Positions 7,762 through 17,132 of a stretch of 40,564 nucleotides of DNA are shown piece after piece (position 1 is the stretch's first letter; each line of letters opens with the position of its first letter). The position numbers and the translations under genes were made by a program. The notes below the pieces were generated by a model that had not been told where the DNA came from, did not search any database, and was given only the letters and a program-made list of their open reading frames with translations. This DNA comes from Hoeflea sp. (lineage in GTDB: Bacteria > Pseudomonadota > Alphaproteobacteria > Rhizobiales > Rhizobiaceae), in contig NZ_JACIYP010000045.1 of the NCBI RefSeq assembly GCF_014359905.1, positions 1 to 40,564 of the forward strand. The letters are read 5' to 3'.

Positions 7762-8685
7762 TCACCTGCGCTTTATGGCCAGCCTGTTGTCCAGTGACAA
7801 GAGCCCCAGAGCAATCAGGCCGAGACCCAGCGACTCGGTGAGCGAAAGGGTTTCGCCGAGAAAGACGATGCCGAGCAGGATCGCGGACGGCGGCACCAGC
7901 AGGGTGACGAGCGACGCCGAGGTGGCTCCCGCCACGCTCAGGATGCGGAAATAGAGCACATAGGCGAAGGCGGTGGAGACGAGCGCCAGCGCCAGGATCG
8001 CGGCGATGACCTCCATCGGCGGCATCGGCAGCGTCCACGGCTGATCGACGACAAGCGCGAAGGGAAGCATGATGAGGCTTGAAGCGGTCAGCTGGCCGGT
8101 GGCGGTGATGCGCGGCGACAGGCCCTTGAAGCGCTTGCCGAAGGCGGCGGCAAATCCATAGGAGACCGCCGCGCCCACCACGGCAAGCTTGGCCCAGAGC
8201 GGCGCATCGGCGATGCCGAGGGCTGCGGGGCCGATCAGCAGCACCATGCCTGCGAGCCCGAGCGCGCAGCCGATCAGCTTGGCGGCGGAAATCTTTTCGT
8301 CCGTGGTCAGGACCTGGGCGATCATCACGGTCCAGAGCGGCGTGGTGGCGTTGAGAATGGAAGCCAGTCCCGCCCCGATCTTGGTCTGGCCCAGGAAGAT
8401 CAGCGTGAAGGGAATGGCGTTGTTTATCAGTCCCAGCAGGAGCAGTTCCGGCCAGCGGCTCGCAAGGCCTGCGTAAAACCCCGGCAGCCTGCCGAAGGCC
8501 AGGTGCAGGGCAATCGCGGCGAGGCTCACGCGCAGCAGCACCAGCGTCATCGGCGGCACATGCTGCACGGCGATGCGGCCGAAAAAGAACGAGGCGCCCC
8601 AGATCAGCCCCAGCAACAGGAGCAGCGCCCATGTGGCGGCGGACATCGAAGCGGCGAGGGGACGGGGCAGCGGGGCGGCAGGCAT
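7762..8685 (-). CDS. DMT-superfamily (EamA) transporter
   Basis: Ten hydrophobic segments arranged as two EamA repeats of about 140 residues identify a drug/metabolite-type exporter of the inner membrane. The first repeat has LGLIWGASFFFGRIAVQHVPP and FLGQTKIGAGLASILNATTPLWT (quoted in parts); the second has LVSTAFAYVLYFRIL and GIVFLGETLSLTE. These family members export amino acids or other small metabolites. The ATG at 8685 gives 307 residues and is preceded by GGAG at about 11 nt. An upstream in-frame ATG at 8748 would add 21 non-hydrophobic residues and is less likely. The adjacent amidase may belong to the same transcript. Substrate unknown. Confidence 0.88.
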   Translation of the reverse strand: MPAAPLPRPLAASMSAATWALLLLLGLIWGASFFFGRIAVQHVPPMTLVLLRVSLAAIALHLAFGRLPGFYAGLASRWPELLLLGLINNAIPFTLIFLGQTKIGAGLASILNATTPLWTVMIAQVLTTDEKISAAKLIGCALGLAGMVLLIGPAALGIADAPLWAKLAVVGAAVSYGFAAAFGKRFKGLSPRITATGQLTASSLIMLPFALVVDQPWTLPMPPMEVIAAILALALVSTAFAYVLYFRILSVAGATSASLVTLLVPPSAILLGIVFLGETLSLTESLGLGLIALGLLSLDNRLAIKRR

Positions 8686-8943
8686 GGACGATGTATCTCC
8701 GGTTCGGATGGTGCGAAGGGCTTGCCACGCTGCCCGGTCCGGCACCACCCGAAATCAGTTGGCATGCCGGACATTTTTTGCGGGCGGCGGGCTAGGGTGG
8801 CCATGTCGAGGGCAAGACGGCCTGTGCCGGCGGCTTTCGACCCATCATCGGGCCGGTGAGGTGAAACAATCTCCGGCGTCCCGGCGTTGATTGAGACACT
8901 GTTCAGTGCTGTAAGGGCTTTTGCGCCATCCGGGAGACCATCG

Positions 8944-10164
8944 ATGCAACGATTCGCCACGGGGACCGACGCCGCCCTCACGCTCCGGCCGGACCATCCG
9001 CTCTATTGCTTCAGGCCCGATGTGCTCACGCAGGACGCGCGGCAGTTCATGGCGCTGTTTCCGGGAGAGACGGCCTATGCGGTCAAGACCAATGGCGAGC
9101 CGATGGTGCTCAAGACGCTGGTCGAGGCAGGCGTCAAGATCTTCGACGTCGCTTCGCCAGGGGAATTCGCCGCCGTGCGCGCCGCCTCCAAGACCGCGGA
9201 AATGCTCTACATGCATCCGGTCAAGGCGCAATCCGATATCCGTCTTGCGCTGGAAAAATACGGCATCCGGGTGATGTCGCTCGACCATGAGGACGAGATC
9301 GCCAAGGTGCTCAGGATCGTCCGCGCGCTCGATCTCGATCCGGCCTCGATCACCATCTTCGTGCGGCTGCAGACCAAGGGTCATGCGATGTACGAGCTGT
9401 CGAAGAAATTCGGCGCAGCCCCCGGCCACGCGGTGGAACTGGTGCAGCGGCTGGACCGCATCGGCTTCAAGGTGGGGCTGTGCTTCCATGTCGGCAGCCA
9501 GGTGGAGGAGGCGGAATCTTACGAACTTGCGCTCAAGTCCGCCGACTGGGTGCGCAACCGCGCCGGGGTCAAGCTGGTCGGGCTCGATGTCGGCGGCGGC
9601 TTTCCCGCGGTCTACGGCCATGACCCGAACCGCAAGGCCAAGCCGATGCCGCCGCTTGAAGAGCTGATGGCGGAGCTCCGGTCCAACATCACCGAATGGG
9701 CCTTTGACGACATGCCTCTGGTGGCCGAACCCGGCCGGGTGGTGGTGGCCCGCGCCTTCTCGCTGATTGTGCGGGTGTTGCTCAGGAAGGGCCGCAGGCT
9801 CTACATCAATGACGGCATCTGGGCCTCGCTATCGGACAGCTGGACCGGCAAGATCACGCTGCCCGCACGCTTCATTCCGGATCCGGCGCGGCGCATCCGC
9901 AAGGGCAAGGCCGACAATGTGGTGCCGTTCAAGGTTTGCGGCGCGACCTGCGATTCCGTCGACATCCTCTCGCGGCCGTTCTGGCTGCCCGAAACCGTGG
10001 ACACCGGCGACTGGATCGAGATCGGCCATATCGGCGCCTATTCGCTGTCGCTGCGGACCCGCTTCAACGGGTTCTATCCCGATGATTTCGTCGAGGTGAC
10101 CACGCCATTCGGCGGCGAGGGCGCGCCGGACGGGTTTGCCAGCCTTGAGACCATGGCGGACTGA
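8944..10164 (+). CDS. type III PLP-dependent decarboxylase (ornithine/lysine/diaminopimelate class)
   Basis: This 406-residue alanine-racemase-fold decarboxylase uses pyridoxal phosphate to decarboxylate a basic amino acid, most likely ornithine or lysine, making putrescine or cadaverine. The PLP lysine is in YAVKTN (K48). CFHVGSQ (about 180-186), LDVGGGFPAVYG and the phosphate-binding AEPGR follow in order. CGATCDSVD (about 332-340) supplies the catalytic cysteine and aspartate contributed across the dimer interface. The ATG at 8944 is preferred over the upstream in-frame start because GGGAG lies 8 nt before it. The gene is divergent from the DMT exporter across about 260 bp. Ornithine versus lysine specificity cannot be settled by eye. 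Confidence 0.92.
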   Translation: MQRFATGTDAALTLRPDHPLYCFRPDVLTQDARQFMALFPGETAYAVKTNGEPMVLKTLVEAGVKIFDVASPGEFAAVRAASKTAEMLYMHPVKAQSDIRLALEKYGIRVMSLDHEDEIAKVLRIVRALDLDPASITIFVRLQTKGHAMYELSKKFGAAPGHAVELVQRLDRIGFKVGLCFHVGSQVEEAESYELALKSADWVRNRAGVKLVGLDVGGGFPAVYGHDPNRKAKPMPPLEELMAELRSNITEWAFDDMPLVAEPGRVVVARAFSLIVRVLLRKGRRLYINDGIWASLSDSWTGKITLPARFIPDPARRIRKGKADNVVPFKVCGATCDSVDILSRPFWLPETVDTGDWIEIGHIGAYSLSLRTRFNGFYPDDFVEVTTPFGGEGAPDGFASLETMAD

Positions 10165-10313
10165 GGCAATCGCCTTCCGAAACCGCGCCGGCCGGAACCA
10201 ATGGGGCCGGTCACGGGTTACCCCTTGCGAGGTAGGGGCGGCGTGACGCGATCATGTGCCGCCTGGTCATTGCTTGAACGGCCCCGCACAGGATCAATCC
10301 CGAGGGAGGGCGT

Positions 10314-10793
10314 ATGGACATTCCAGTCTTTTTCGACAGCTGGGCCGGTATAGGCCGCATTCTGATCACCGCTCCCTTGGCCTATCTGGCCCTGATCGTC
10401 ATGCTCCGAACCTCGGGCAAGCGGACGCTGAGCAAGTTCAACGCCTTTGATTTCGTCGTGACCATCTGTCTCGGCTCGATGCTGGCATCGATCATCCTGA
10501 CCAAATCCGTGCCGCTGTTCGAGGGGATCCTGGCGCTGGGGCTGCTGATCGGTCTGCAATTTGCGATCACCCGGCTGTCGGTGCGCAGCAAGGCGCTCGA
10601 GAACCTGATCAAGAGCGATCCGACGTTTCTGGTCCACCGGGGAGCCTACCAGGAGACGGCGCTGCACAGGGAGCGTGTGACACGAGCGGAAATCACCGCC
10701 GCCCTGCACGCCAGTGGCGAGTCGGAGCTGTCGGGCTTTCACTCGGTGGTGCTCGAGACCGATGGCTCGCTCAATGTGTTCAAGGCTGTGTAA
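10314..10793 (+). CDS. DUF421 (YetF-like) membrane protein
   Basis: A 159-residue protein with three N-terminal hydrophobic segments (residues about 15-30, 45-65 and 66-85) and a soluble C-terminal domain. The sequence LRTSGKRTLSKFNAFDFVV and the later DPTFLVHRGAY are typical of the DUF421/YetF family, whose biochemical role is not settled. GGAGG lies just before the ATG at 10314. The following gene, 111 bp on, also encodes a small membrane protein. Family assignment is good; function unknown. Confidence 0.88.
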   Translation: MDIPVFFDSWAGIGRILITAPLAYLALIVMLRTSGKRTLSKFNAFDFVVTICLGSMLASIILTKSVPLFEGILALGLLIGLQFAITRLSVRSKALENLIKSDPTFLVHRGAYQETALHRERVTRAEITAALHASGESELSGFHSVVLETDGSLNVFKAV

Positions 10794-10904
10794 CGAAGCC
10801 TTGGGCTCATATAGTGGCGCGCGCATCTGTCACGCGGCATCGGGCATGATTTGCGCTATGATTGCCGCTCATCGCAACCACAAGGCTGCGCAGGAGACAA
10901 CCCC

Positions 10905-11150
10905 ATGCCAAAACTGATCCGTTTCGTGCTTCTGAACAGTGCTCTCGGGGTGCTGATCGGCTGGTTTGTGGCCGCAGCGGTCGTGTATTTCAACATCAAC
11001 GGCTTTGGCGACCTGATCTGGCGCTCGTCGAACTGGATGGCGGCGATCTTCATCCTGCTGGTCTCGTTCGGCTCCACATTCGGCTTTGCAGTGATGGCGA
11101 CGGCCGTGATGCTGATGCCGGTCGACAAGGACGAGTTTGACAAGCTGTGA
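10905..11150 (+). CDS. small two-helix membrane protein
   Basis: An 81-residue predicted inner-membrane protein with two hydrophobic helices, about residues 5-27 (FVLLNSALGVLIGWFVAAAV) and 45-70, and a short acidic tail PVDKDEFDKL. The ATG at 10905 follows AGGAG with 8 nt spacing, which decides against the longer upstream frame. Similar short proteins occur as conserved hypotheticals in Rhizobiales, but I cannot assign a function. It is followed by a strong hairpin shared with the convergent chemotaxis gene. Confidence 0.8.
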   Translation: MPKLIRFVLLNSALGVLIGWFVAAAVVYFNINGFGDLIWRSSNWMAAIFILLVSFGSTFGFAVMATAVMLMPVDKDEFDKL

Positions 11151-11184
11151 CCTGACACGGTTGATGCAGGCTCCCAAACGCGCA

Positions 11185-11215
11185 GGACCACGCCCACCGA
11201 TGGTGCGCGTGGTCC
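11185..11215. terminator. hairpin between convergent genes
   Basis: GGACCACGC (11185-11193) pairs perfectly with GCGTGGTCC (11207-11215), and the loop can pair further (CACC/GGTG). It lies between the stop of the small membrane protein and the stop of the convergent chemotaxis receptor gene, where a bidirectional terminator is expected. Neither side has a clean T-tract, so efficiency is uncertain. Confidence 0.5.
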
Positions 11216-11239
11216 CGATTTCCCGGTCATGGGCCGCTG

Positions 11240-13357
11240 TCAGGCGGCGCGGGCGTGAGAGTTGTGCTGGCTGTCCTTGCCGCGTATCTGGCCGCTGAGC
11301 TGGAAGCGGGCGATGGCCTGGTTGAGCGTTTCGGTTTCCCCGTAGACCGTATGCACGGCGGCCGTGGTCTCCTCGACCATGGCGGCGTTCTGCTGGGTCA
11401 TCTGGTCCATCTGGTTGACGGCGGTGTTGATTTCCTGGATTCCCACCGTCTGCTCCTTCGAGGAGGTGACCATCGCCTTGACGTTGGAGTTGATCGACTG
11501 CACGTGGCCGCCGATTTTCTGCAAGGCCTCGCCGGTTCGCGTCACCAGGGTCACGCCGGACTGGACATGGGCTTCGGATTTCTCCAGGAGCGCGTTGATT
11601 TCCTTGGCGGCGCTGGCGGAGCGCTGGGCCAGTTCCCGCACCTCCTGGGCCACCACGGCAAAGCCCCGGCCGGCTTCTCCGGCGCGCGCGGCTTCGACGC
11701 CAGCGTTGAGCGCCAGGAGATTGGTCTGGAACGCAATATCGTTGATCACCCCGATGATCTGCGTCACCTGTTTGGACGAGGTCTCGATCTCGCTCATGGC
11801 CGTCACGGTGTCCTTGACGATGATCTCGGATTCGGCTGCGACGCCGGAGGCTTCGCTGACCATCCGGCCGATGTCGGTGGCACGCTGATGGGCGGCCTGC
11901 ACGGTTGAGGTGATTTCATCAAGTGCGGCGGCGGTCTGCTCGAGCGAGGCGGCCTGCTGTTCGGTCCTGCGCGACAGATTGTCGGTGGAACTGCGGATCT
12001 CCGCCGTGCCCTGGCCGATATTGACCGAGCTGGAGGAGATGGTCGCAAACGCCGCTTCGAGGCTTTCGATCGAATTGTTGAAGTCCTGGCGCACCGCCTC
12101 GAGCGATCCGGGGAAAGCCCTGGTGATGCGGAAGGCAAGATTGCCCTCGGCCAATTGGCCCAGACCTTCGGCAAGGGCGGCGACCGCCTCCTGCAACTGC
12201 TGCGCCTGGCGGGCTTTTTCGGCTTCGTTGGCGGCGCGTTCCCGTTCGGTGCTGAAACGGGTCTGCTCGGCCTCGTTTTCCAGGTCGATATTGCGCAGCG
12301 CAGAATTGCGGAACACGTCGACCGCCTTGGCCATGGATCCCAGTTCATCGGTGCGCTGGGCGAAGGGGACCGCGGTTTTGAGATCGCCGTTGGCGAGCAG
12401 CCCCATGTAATCGGTCATGCTGGCCAGCGGACGGTAAATCAGCGGCTTGCTGATCAGCGCGATCGTTGCGGCGATCACGATCAAAAGCAGGGAGACCCCC
12501 GCCGCGGCCCACAGGCCGGCAGCGGCAATGGCATTGTAACTGGTGCGGTCAACGGCGACGAGTGCCACGCCGATGGTGCTTCCGGAGAAATCGGTGATCG
12601 GAAACACGATGCTGGCGTAGACGCCCTCGCTTCCGGGCATTTCCGCGAATGTCACCCGTTCGCCGGCAAGATCCGCAAGGCCAAGAGATGTTGCGGGGTC
12701 CTGTCCCGCGGGCAGGGTGGTGCCGATCTCGTGAAGACCATCGTTTCGGAGTGCGAAGATGGCTGCCGGATGGCCGGTGTTTCGGGTAAACTTCTCGACA
12801 AAGCCGCTGTGCAGGCTGAGGCCGAACTCCACCGATCCCAGGTGCTTGCCATCAAGGGAGATCGGTGCCAGGCCGCGGATGCCGATCCCGGCCACGCCGG
12901 CTTCGAGGCCGGACAGGCTGGTCTTGGCGGCATTGACCTCAAGCACCGTGTTGCGGAAGCCCGAAAGGTCGTCGCCGAATTCCTCCGGCTTGTGAACCCG
13001 CAGAAAGGAGGTTGCCGGGGGAAGGTGGAACTGGAACTGGCGCACATCATACTCGGTCTTGAGCATGGCGAACGCGGTCTTGAATTCCCCGGCCAGAGCA
13101 TCGCGATCGCCTGCTGCGAAGGACCGCTTCACGCTTTGCTGCTCGGCCACAAGCTTGGCCAGCATGGTGGCGGACCGCTGCGAGGCCGCCAGCTCCGACT
13201 TGAACTCGGTCTCGACGCTCGAAAGCTTGTCCTGCATCGCCTGGGAGACGAAACGCTCGCTCAGATTGATCACCGTTCCCGCAACGGCGATGGCGGAAAC
13301 CAGGGCCGCGCCAAAGAGCAATGTGTTGAATTTGCTGCTGATGTTCATCCTGATCAT
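11240..13357 (-). CDS. methyl-accepting chemotaxis protein
   Basis: This 705-residue transmembrane receptor relays a periplasmic signal to the CheA/CheW array. Order of parts: membrane helix about 12-32; a periplasmic sensor of about 240 residues, probably Cache-like (contains [19 protein letters not shown]); second helix about 276-300; a HAMP linker; a second HAMP-like segment ([13 protein letters not shown]); then the long helical signalling domain. The hairpin tip [20 protein letters not shown] and [18 protein letters not shown] are canonical. The C-terminus lacks a CheR-tethering pentapeptide. The ATG at 13357 is favoured because AAGGA precedes it by 8 nt; an ATG at 13387 has no such site. 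No other che gene is nearby. Ligand unknown. Confidence 0.95.
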   Translation of the reverse strand: MIRMNISSKFNTLLFGAALVSAIAVAGTVINLSERFVSQAMQDKLSSVETEFKSELAASQRSATMLAKLVAEQQSVKRSFAAGDRDALAGEFKTAFAMLKTEYDVRQFQFHLPPATSFLRVHKPEEFGDDLSGFRNTVLEVNAAKTSLSGLEAGVAGIGIRGLAPISLDGKHLGSVEFGLSLHSGFVEKFTRNTGHPAAIFALRNDGLHEIGTTLPAGQDPATSLGLADLAGERVTFAEMPGSEGVYASIVFPITDFSGSTIGVALVAVDRTSYNAIAAAGLWAAAGVSLLLIVIAATIALISKPLIYRPLASMTDYMGLLANGDLKTAVPFAQRTDELGSMAKAVDVFRNSALRNIDLENEAEQTRFSTERERAANEAEKARQAQQLQEAVAALAEGLGQLAEGNLAFRITRAFPGSLEAVRQDFNNSIESLEAAFATISSSSVNIGQGTAEIRSSTDNLSRRTEQQAASLEQTAAALDEITSTVQAAHQRATDIGRMVSEASGVAAESEIIVKDTVTAMSEIETSSKQVTQIIGVINDIAFQTNLLALNAGVEAARAGEAGRGFAVVAQEVRELAQRSASAAKEINALLEKSEAHVQSGVTLVTRTGEALQKIGGHVQSINSNVKAMVTSSKEQTVGIQEINTAVNQMDQMTQQNAAMVEETTAAVHTVYGETETLNQAIARFQLSGQIRGKDSQHNSHARAA

Positions 13358-13628
13358 GGAATATTCCTTGTTCCGGCCGTGGCGCAATCAATCGGCGCCA
13401 AACCGCTGCGATAGGGCTCAATAAATCGGGGTCTGATGCATGGTGCATCGGCGAGATGGTTTCGGAAACGCACAGGACTGCAAATTCGGATATCAAAACG
13501 TTAGAATAATACTCCATCACAACCCTTGCGAACTGGTAAACGCGCCATCCTCAACAATCCCATTATTCCGCCCGATCCGTTTGCGTTTGCTGCAAAGCGC
13601 ACTACGCTGACGCATCAGGGAGTGACGA

Positions 13629-15275
13629 ATGGAAGAACAAATATCCGGTGCGGTCGAAGCGGTGGGCGGCGTCATGGAACAGGCGGTCGCGCAGGTGGTC
13701 GAGCAGGCCGGCCATGGCGGCGATCATGGCGGCGCGCTGGTGGCGATTGCGATCGCGGTGGCAATCGCCGCCCTCATGGGTCTGGGGTTCATGCGGCTCA
13801 GGCAGCCCCCGCTGGTGGGCTTCATCCTGGCGGGCCTGGCGCTCGGGCCCACCGGGCTGGGTGTGATCTCGACGTCGGAAAATGTCTCGCTGCTGGCGGA
13901 ACTCGGCGTGGTGGTGCTGTTGTTCTTCATCGGCATGGAGCTGTCGATCAAGGCCTTTGTGCTGAGCCTCAGGCAGGCGGTGCTGGTGGCCGGCGGCCAG
14001 CTTGTCGTCGCCATGGCGCTTGCGGCGGCCCTTGCCTTCGTTCTCGACGCGAGCCCTGCGGAAACATTGATCCTGGGCTTCATCATCGCGCTGTCGAGCA
14101 CGGTGGTGGCGATGAAGATGCTCGATGAAATGGGCGAATTGCGGCATGCGCCGGGCCGTGTCGCGGTCGGGGTGCTGATCGCCCAGGACATCGCCGTGGT
14201 GCCGATGCTGATCCTGGTCTCGAGCCTGGGCGGCGATGGCATCGACTTCGGCGAAGTGGCGTTCAAGGTGGTCGTCGCGGTTGTGCTGCTCGCCGGCCTG
14301 CTGTGGTGGTTCGGCCGCAACCCGAAGCTCAAGATGCCTTTCGCCGAGGCGATCGAGGACAATGTCGATCTCCTGGCGATCGGCTCGCTGGCCCTGTGCT
14401 TTTCCGCCGCGGCGCTGTCGGGCCTGGCCGGGCTGTCGCCTGTCTATGGCGCGTTTCTGGCCGGCATCATCGTCGGCAATTCGACGCTGCGGAGCCGGGT
14501 GATCCCGGTGATCGAGCCGATCCAGAGCATTCTGCTGGTGGTGTTCTTCCTCTCGATCGGCCTCTTGATCGATCTCGACTTCATCCTCGCCAATGTCTGG
14601 CTCGTGCTTGCCGCAGCCTTTCTCGTGGTGGCGATGAAGACCGCGCTCAACATCTTCCTGCTTCGCATCACCGGGTCGGACCCCAAGACCGCGCTGCTGG
14701 CCGGCTTGTCGATGGCGCAGATCGGCGAATTCTCCTTCGTGCTCGCTGCCGCCGGTTTCGCCTCGGGCGCGCTGGGGGCCGACATCTACCGCTTGGCGAT
14801 CGCGGTGACGGCGATCTCGCTGCTGGTGTCGCCGGTCTGGTTCAACGCGATGGAACGCGTCGAAGAGCTCGCGAACGAGGGTCTCGGGACCTACAAGCAG
14901 GCCCTGGCGCAGGCCTATGAGGATGAGCTCGACGGCGTCGAAAATGCAATGTGGGCGATACGGGCGCGCTACCGGGCGGCGCGGTTTGCGCTCTATCAGC
15001 GCCGCGTGCGCCGTGCCGGGGCAAAAGCCGATGCGCCGCTGGCCCGGGAGGAGGCCCATGAGGAGGGGGCAGCGGCTGTCTCAGGGCTGTCCGAAAGCGC
15101 GATTGCTGAAACCGGGCCGGAAGCCGCGGAAGGCGAGGGGCCGGCCGAGAGCCAGCCGCCGACGCCTCCGGTTCCTCGGGCCGCGGATGAACCGCGGGAC
15201 CCTCCCGGCAAGGGCGAAGCGGAGACGAAGCTCGCCAAACCTGCCCGCAAGCGCAAACCCGTCAAAGACGGCTGA
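13629..15275 (+). CDS. CPA2-family monovalent cation:proton antiporter (KefB/RosB-like)
   Basis: This 548-residue membrane protein carries the Na+/H+ exchanger fold of the CPA2 family. After a glycine/histidine-rich lead (GHGGDHGG), about twelve helices span residues 35-410, including QPPLVGFILAGLALGPTGLG, FIGMELSIKAF, and GVLIAQDIAVVPMLIL (the D of QDIAVVP is a conserved transport residue). KefB and KefC continue into a C-terminal nucleotide-binding RCK domain; this protein does not. It ends instead in a roughly 130-residue charged, proline/alanine/glutamate-rich tail. The gene ends 14 bp inside the convergent transglycosylase gene. Ion specificity (K+ or Na+) cannot be read from sequence. 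Confidence 0.9.
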   Translation: MEEQISGAVEAVGGVMEQAVAQVVEQAGHGGDHGGALVAIAIAVAIAALMGLGFMRLRQPPLVGFILAGLALGPTGLGVISTSENVSLLAELGVVVLLFFIGMELSIKAFVLSLRQAVLVAGGQLVVAMALAAALAFVLDASPAETLILGFIIALSSTVVAMKMLDEMGELRHAPGRVAVGVLIAQDIAVVPMLILVSSLGGDGIDFGEVAFKVVVAVVLLAGLLWWFGRNPKLKMPFAEAIEDNVDLLAIGSLALCFSAAALSGLAGLSPVYGAFLAGIIVGNSTLRSRVIPVIEPIQSILLVVFFLSIGLLIDLDFILANVWLVLAAAFLVVAMKTALNIFLLRITGSDPKTALLAGLSMAQIGEFSFVLAAAGFASGALGADIYRLAIAVTAISLLVSPVWFNAMERVEELANEGLGTYKQALAQAYEDELDGVENAMWAIRARYRAARFALYQRRVRRAGAKADAPLAREEAHEEGAAAVSGLSESAIAETGPEAAEGEGPAESQPPTPPVPRAADEPRDPPGKGEAETKLAKPARKRKPVKDG

Positions 15276-16449
15276 GCAGGTCCTGGTCCGGCCAGCCATC
15301 GGCGGGCAGGCCGAGCCGCATCTGCTCGGCGCGCACCGCGGCCCTTGTGCCGCCGCCCAGGATGCCATCGATCTTGCCCACATCGTGGCCCAGGGCCGCG
15401 AGCTTCTGCTGCAATTGCTTCATCGCCACATCGCCCAGACCGTCGCCGGGATTGCCCGCGTCATAGGGTTTTGCGCCGGCGAGCCGCGTCGCGAAATAGG
15501 CGGCCGAGACGGTGTAGATGAAGCTCTGGTTCCATTCGAGATAGATCGAGAAATTCGGAAACGCCACAAATGCCGGGCCGTTGCGCCCTTGCGGCAGAAG
15601 CAGGTCGGCGGTCAGGTTCTGCGAGGTCGGCGCGCCATTGGGGAAGGTGACGCCGATCGCTGTCCAGTCGCTCAGCGTCATGCCCTGGTCAAGGCCGGTC
15701 TTCTCGAAGGGAAAGTCGCCCGCGGGCAGCGAGACTTCCGCGAGCCACGGCTCGCCCGCGCGCCAGCCCAGCGCGTTGATATGCTTGGCGGCGGTCAGGA
15801 TCGCGTCGGGCGCGGATTTCTTCAGATTGACGTGGCCGTCGCCGTCGCCATCGATGCCGTGGGCGATGATGTCGCGCGGCAGCATCTGCACCTGGCCGAC
15901 CTCGCCGGCCCATGCCCCGGTGGTGGCATTCGGATCGAGATCGCCATGGCCGACCATCTCGATGGCTGCAAGCAGTTGCGGGCGGAACAGTTCTGGCCGG
16001 CGGCAGTCATGGGCAAGCGTCGCAAGCGCATTCATGGTGTTGAAATCGCCCTGCACCGCGCCGAAATCGGTCTCGAGCCCCCAGAAGGCGGTTATGACGG
16101 CGGCAGGCACGCCATATTCGGCCTCGGCGCGGGCAAAAATATCGGCGAACTGCTTCATCTTCTGGGCGCCGACCTGCATTCGGTTGGCGCTGACCGAACG
16201 GCGGGAAAATTCAAGGAACGTCTGCCGGAACACGCCCTGTGCGCGGTCGCGCGACAGCACGGTGTTGTCGACCGACACGCCGCGCAGAGCCGACTGCGCC
16301 ACCTCTGCGCTCACCCCCTTGGCGATCGCCTCGGCTTTGACGCCTTCCAGGAACTGCGCGAAATTGCCGCCGCAGGCTGGCGCCTGGGCGAACGCCGGGG
16401 TGGCGGCGAGGCTTGCAAGAAGCAGGGCGAAGGGAAGCTTCGATGTCAT
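15262..16449 (-). CDS. lytic murein transglycosylase, MltB type with peptidoglycan-binding domain
   Basis: This 395-residue exported enzyme cleaves the MurNAc-GlcNAc bond of peptidoglycan non-hydrolytically, forming 1,6-anhydro ends. A signal peptide ends near residue 22 (ATPAFAQA) and has no lipobox, so the protein is probably soluble in the periplasm. The SLT_2 domain covers about residues 28-320 with the catalytic glutamate in FWGLETDFGAVQGDFN. A MltB-like VGQVQMLPRDI segment follows, then NFSIYLEWNQS. Residues about 335-395 form a PG_binding_1 domain (GDGLGDVAMKQLQQKLAALG). The 3' end overlaps the convergent antiporter gene by 14 bp. Confidence 0.94.
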   Translation of the reverse strand: MTSKLPFALLLASLAATPAFAQAPACGGNFAQFLEGVKAEAIAKGVSAEVAQSALRGVSVDNTVLSRDRAQGVFRQTFLEFSRRSVSANRMQVGAQKMKQFADIFARAEAEYGVPAAVITAFWGLETDFGAVQGDFNTMNALATLAHDCRRPELFRPQLLAAIEMVGHGDLDPNATTGAWAGEVGQVQMLPRDIIAHGIDGDGDGHVNLKKSAPDAILTAAKHINALGWRAGEPWLAEVSLPAGDFPFEKTGLDQGMTLSDWTAIGVTFPNGAPTSQNLTADLLLPQGRNGPAFVAFPNFSIYLEWNQSFIYTVSAAYFATRLAGAKPYDAGNPGDGLGDVAMKQLQQKLAALGHDVGKIDGILGGGTRAAVRAEQMRLGLPADGWPDQDLLSRL

Positions 16450-16613
16450 GATGGCGTGGTCTCCTGATCAGGCGGCGAACCCACCGCAAATTTGTGGCGA
16501 TGATGAGGTGATTCCCGGGATGGGCCAAAGTTTGATCCGATGATGGGGCCGGGGCTTGCGTGATGGCGGGGTTCGCGGGTCAAACGGGCGCGGATCCCGC
16601 GGGACACGCTCCC

Positions 16614-17132
16614 TCACGGCCCCCATAGCGCCGGCTGCATCCAGATGTCTGGCACGCTCAGCGTTCCCGCCGGACGCTGCGCGCCGACCAGGCCGAGCGA
16701 TTGCCAGGCGCCGCGCCAGGCTTCGGGCAGCGGATAGGGCGGGGCGATGGCGGTTTCGGCCCTGAAGCCGCTGCGGCCGTAATAGGCGGGATCTCCCAGC
16801 ACGTAGGCCTCTTCCACGCCGGCCTGGTCCAGCCGTCTCACCCCGTCGCGGATCAGGGCCGAGCCCACGCCCTGGCGCTGCCATTGCGCCGCCACGGCAA
16901 GCGGGCCGAGCAGGGCGGCCCGGGCGGGCGTTCCGGCGATGCCGCACGGCGTGAACAGAAGATGTCCGGCCAAGGCGCCATCGGCGCTCGCCACCAGCGA
17001 CAGGATCCCCGGCTCGCCCACGAGCAGCGCACGGACCAGCGGCAGCAGGTCCTCTGCGGGAAAGGCTGCGGGATAGAGCCGCTCGATGAAGTCCATGTCA
17101 TCGGGGCGGCTTTCGCGGATCTCGATTTCGGG
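16614..17132 (-). CDS. GNAT-family N-acetyltransferase
   Basis: This 172-residue protein has the GCN5-related acetyltransferase fold. The acetyl-CoA pyrophosphate-binding loop is in WQRQGVGSALIRDG (about residues 78-92), preceded by the strand LLGPLAVAA. The ending YVLGDPAYYGRSGFRAE resembles YhbS-type acetyltransferases. The start at 17132 (MPEIEIRESRPDD) gives the normal N-terminal strand; an in-frame ATG at 17177 would add 15 residues, and neither has a strong ribosome site. Acceptor substrate unknown. It stands alone between the transglycosylase and an empty stretch. Confidence 0.88.
   Translation of the reverse strand, partial: PEIEIRESRPDDMDFIERLYPAAFPAEDLLPLVRALLVGEPGILSLVASADGALAGHLLFTPCGIAGTPARAALLGPLAVAAQWQRQGVGSALIRDGVRRLDQAGVEEAYVLGDPAYYGRSGFRAETAIAPPYPLPEAWRGAWQSLGLVGAQRPAGTLSVPDIWMQPALWGP

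Noticed and set aside
6234..7841. A 535-codon plus-strand frame across the amidase region
   Set aside because: Opposite strand to an amidase with all catalytic residues visible; the frame has only compositional bias.
13602..15059. A 485-codon minus-strand frame under the antiporter gene
   Set aside because: Extremely rich in H, R, Q and D, as expected from antisense of a hydrophobic GC-rich gene.
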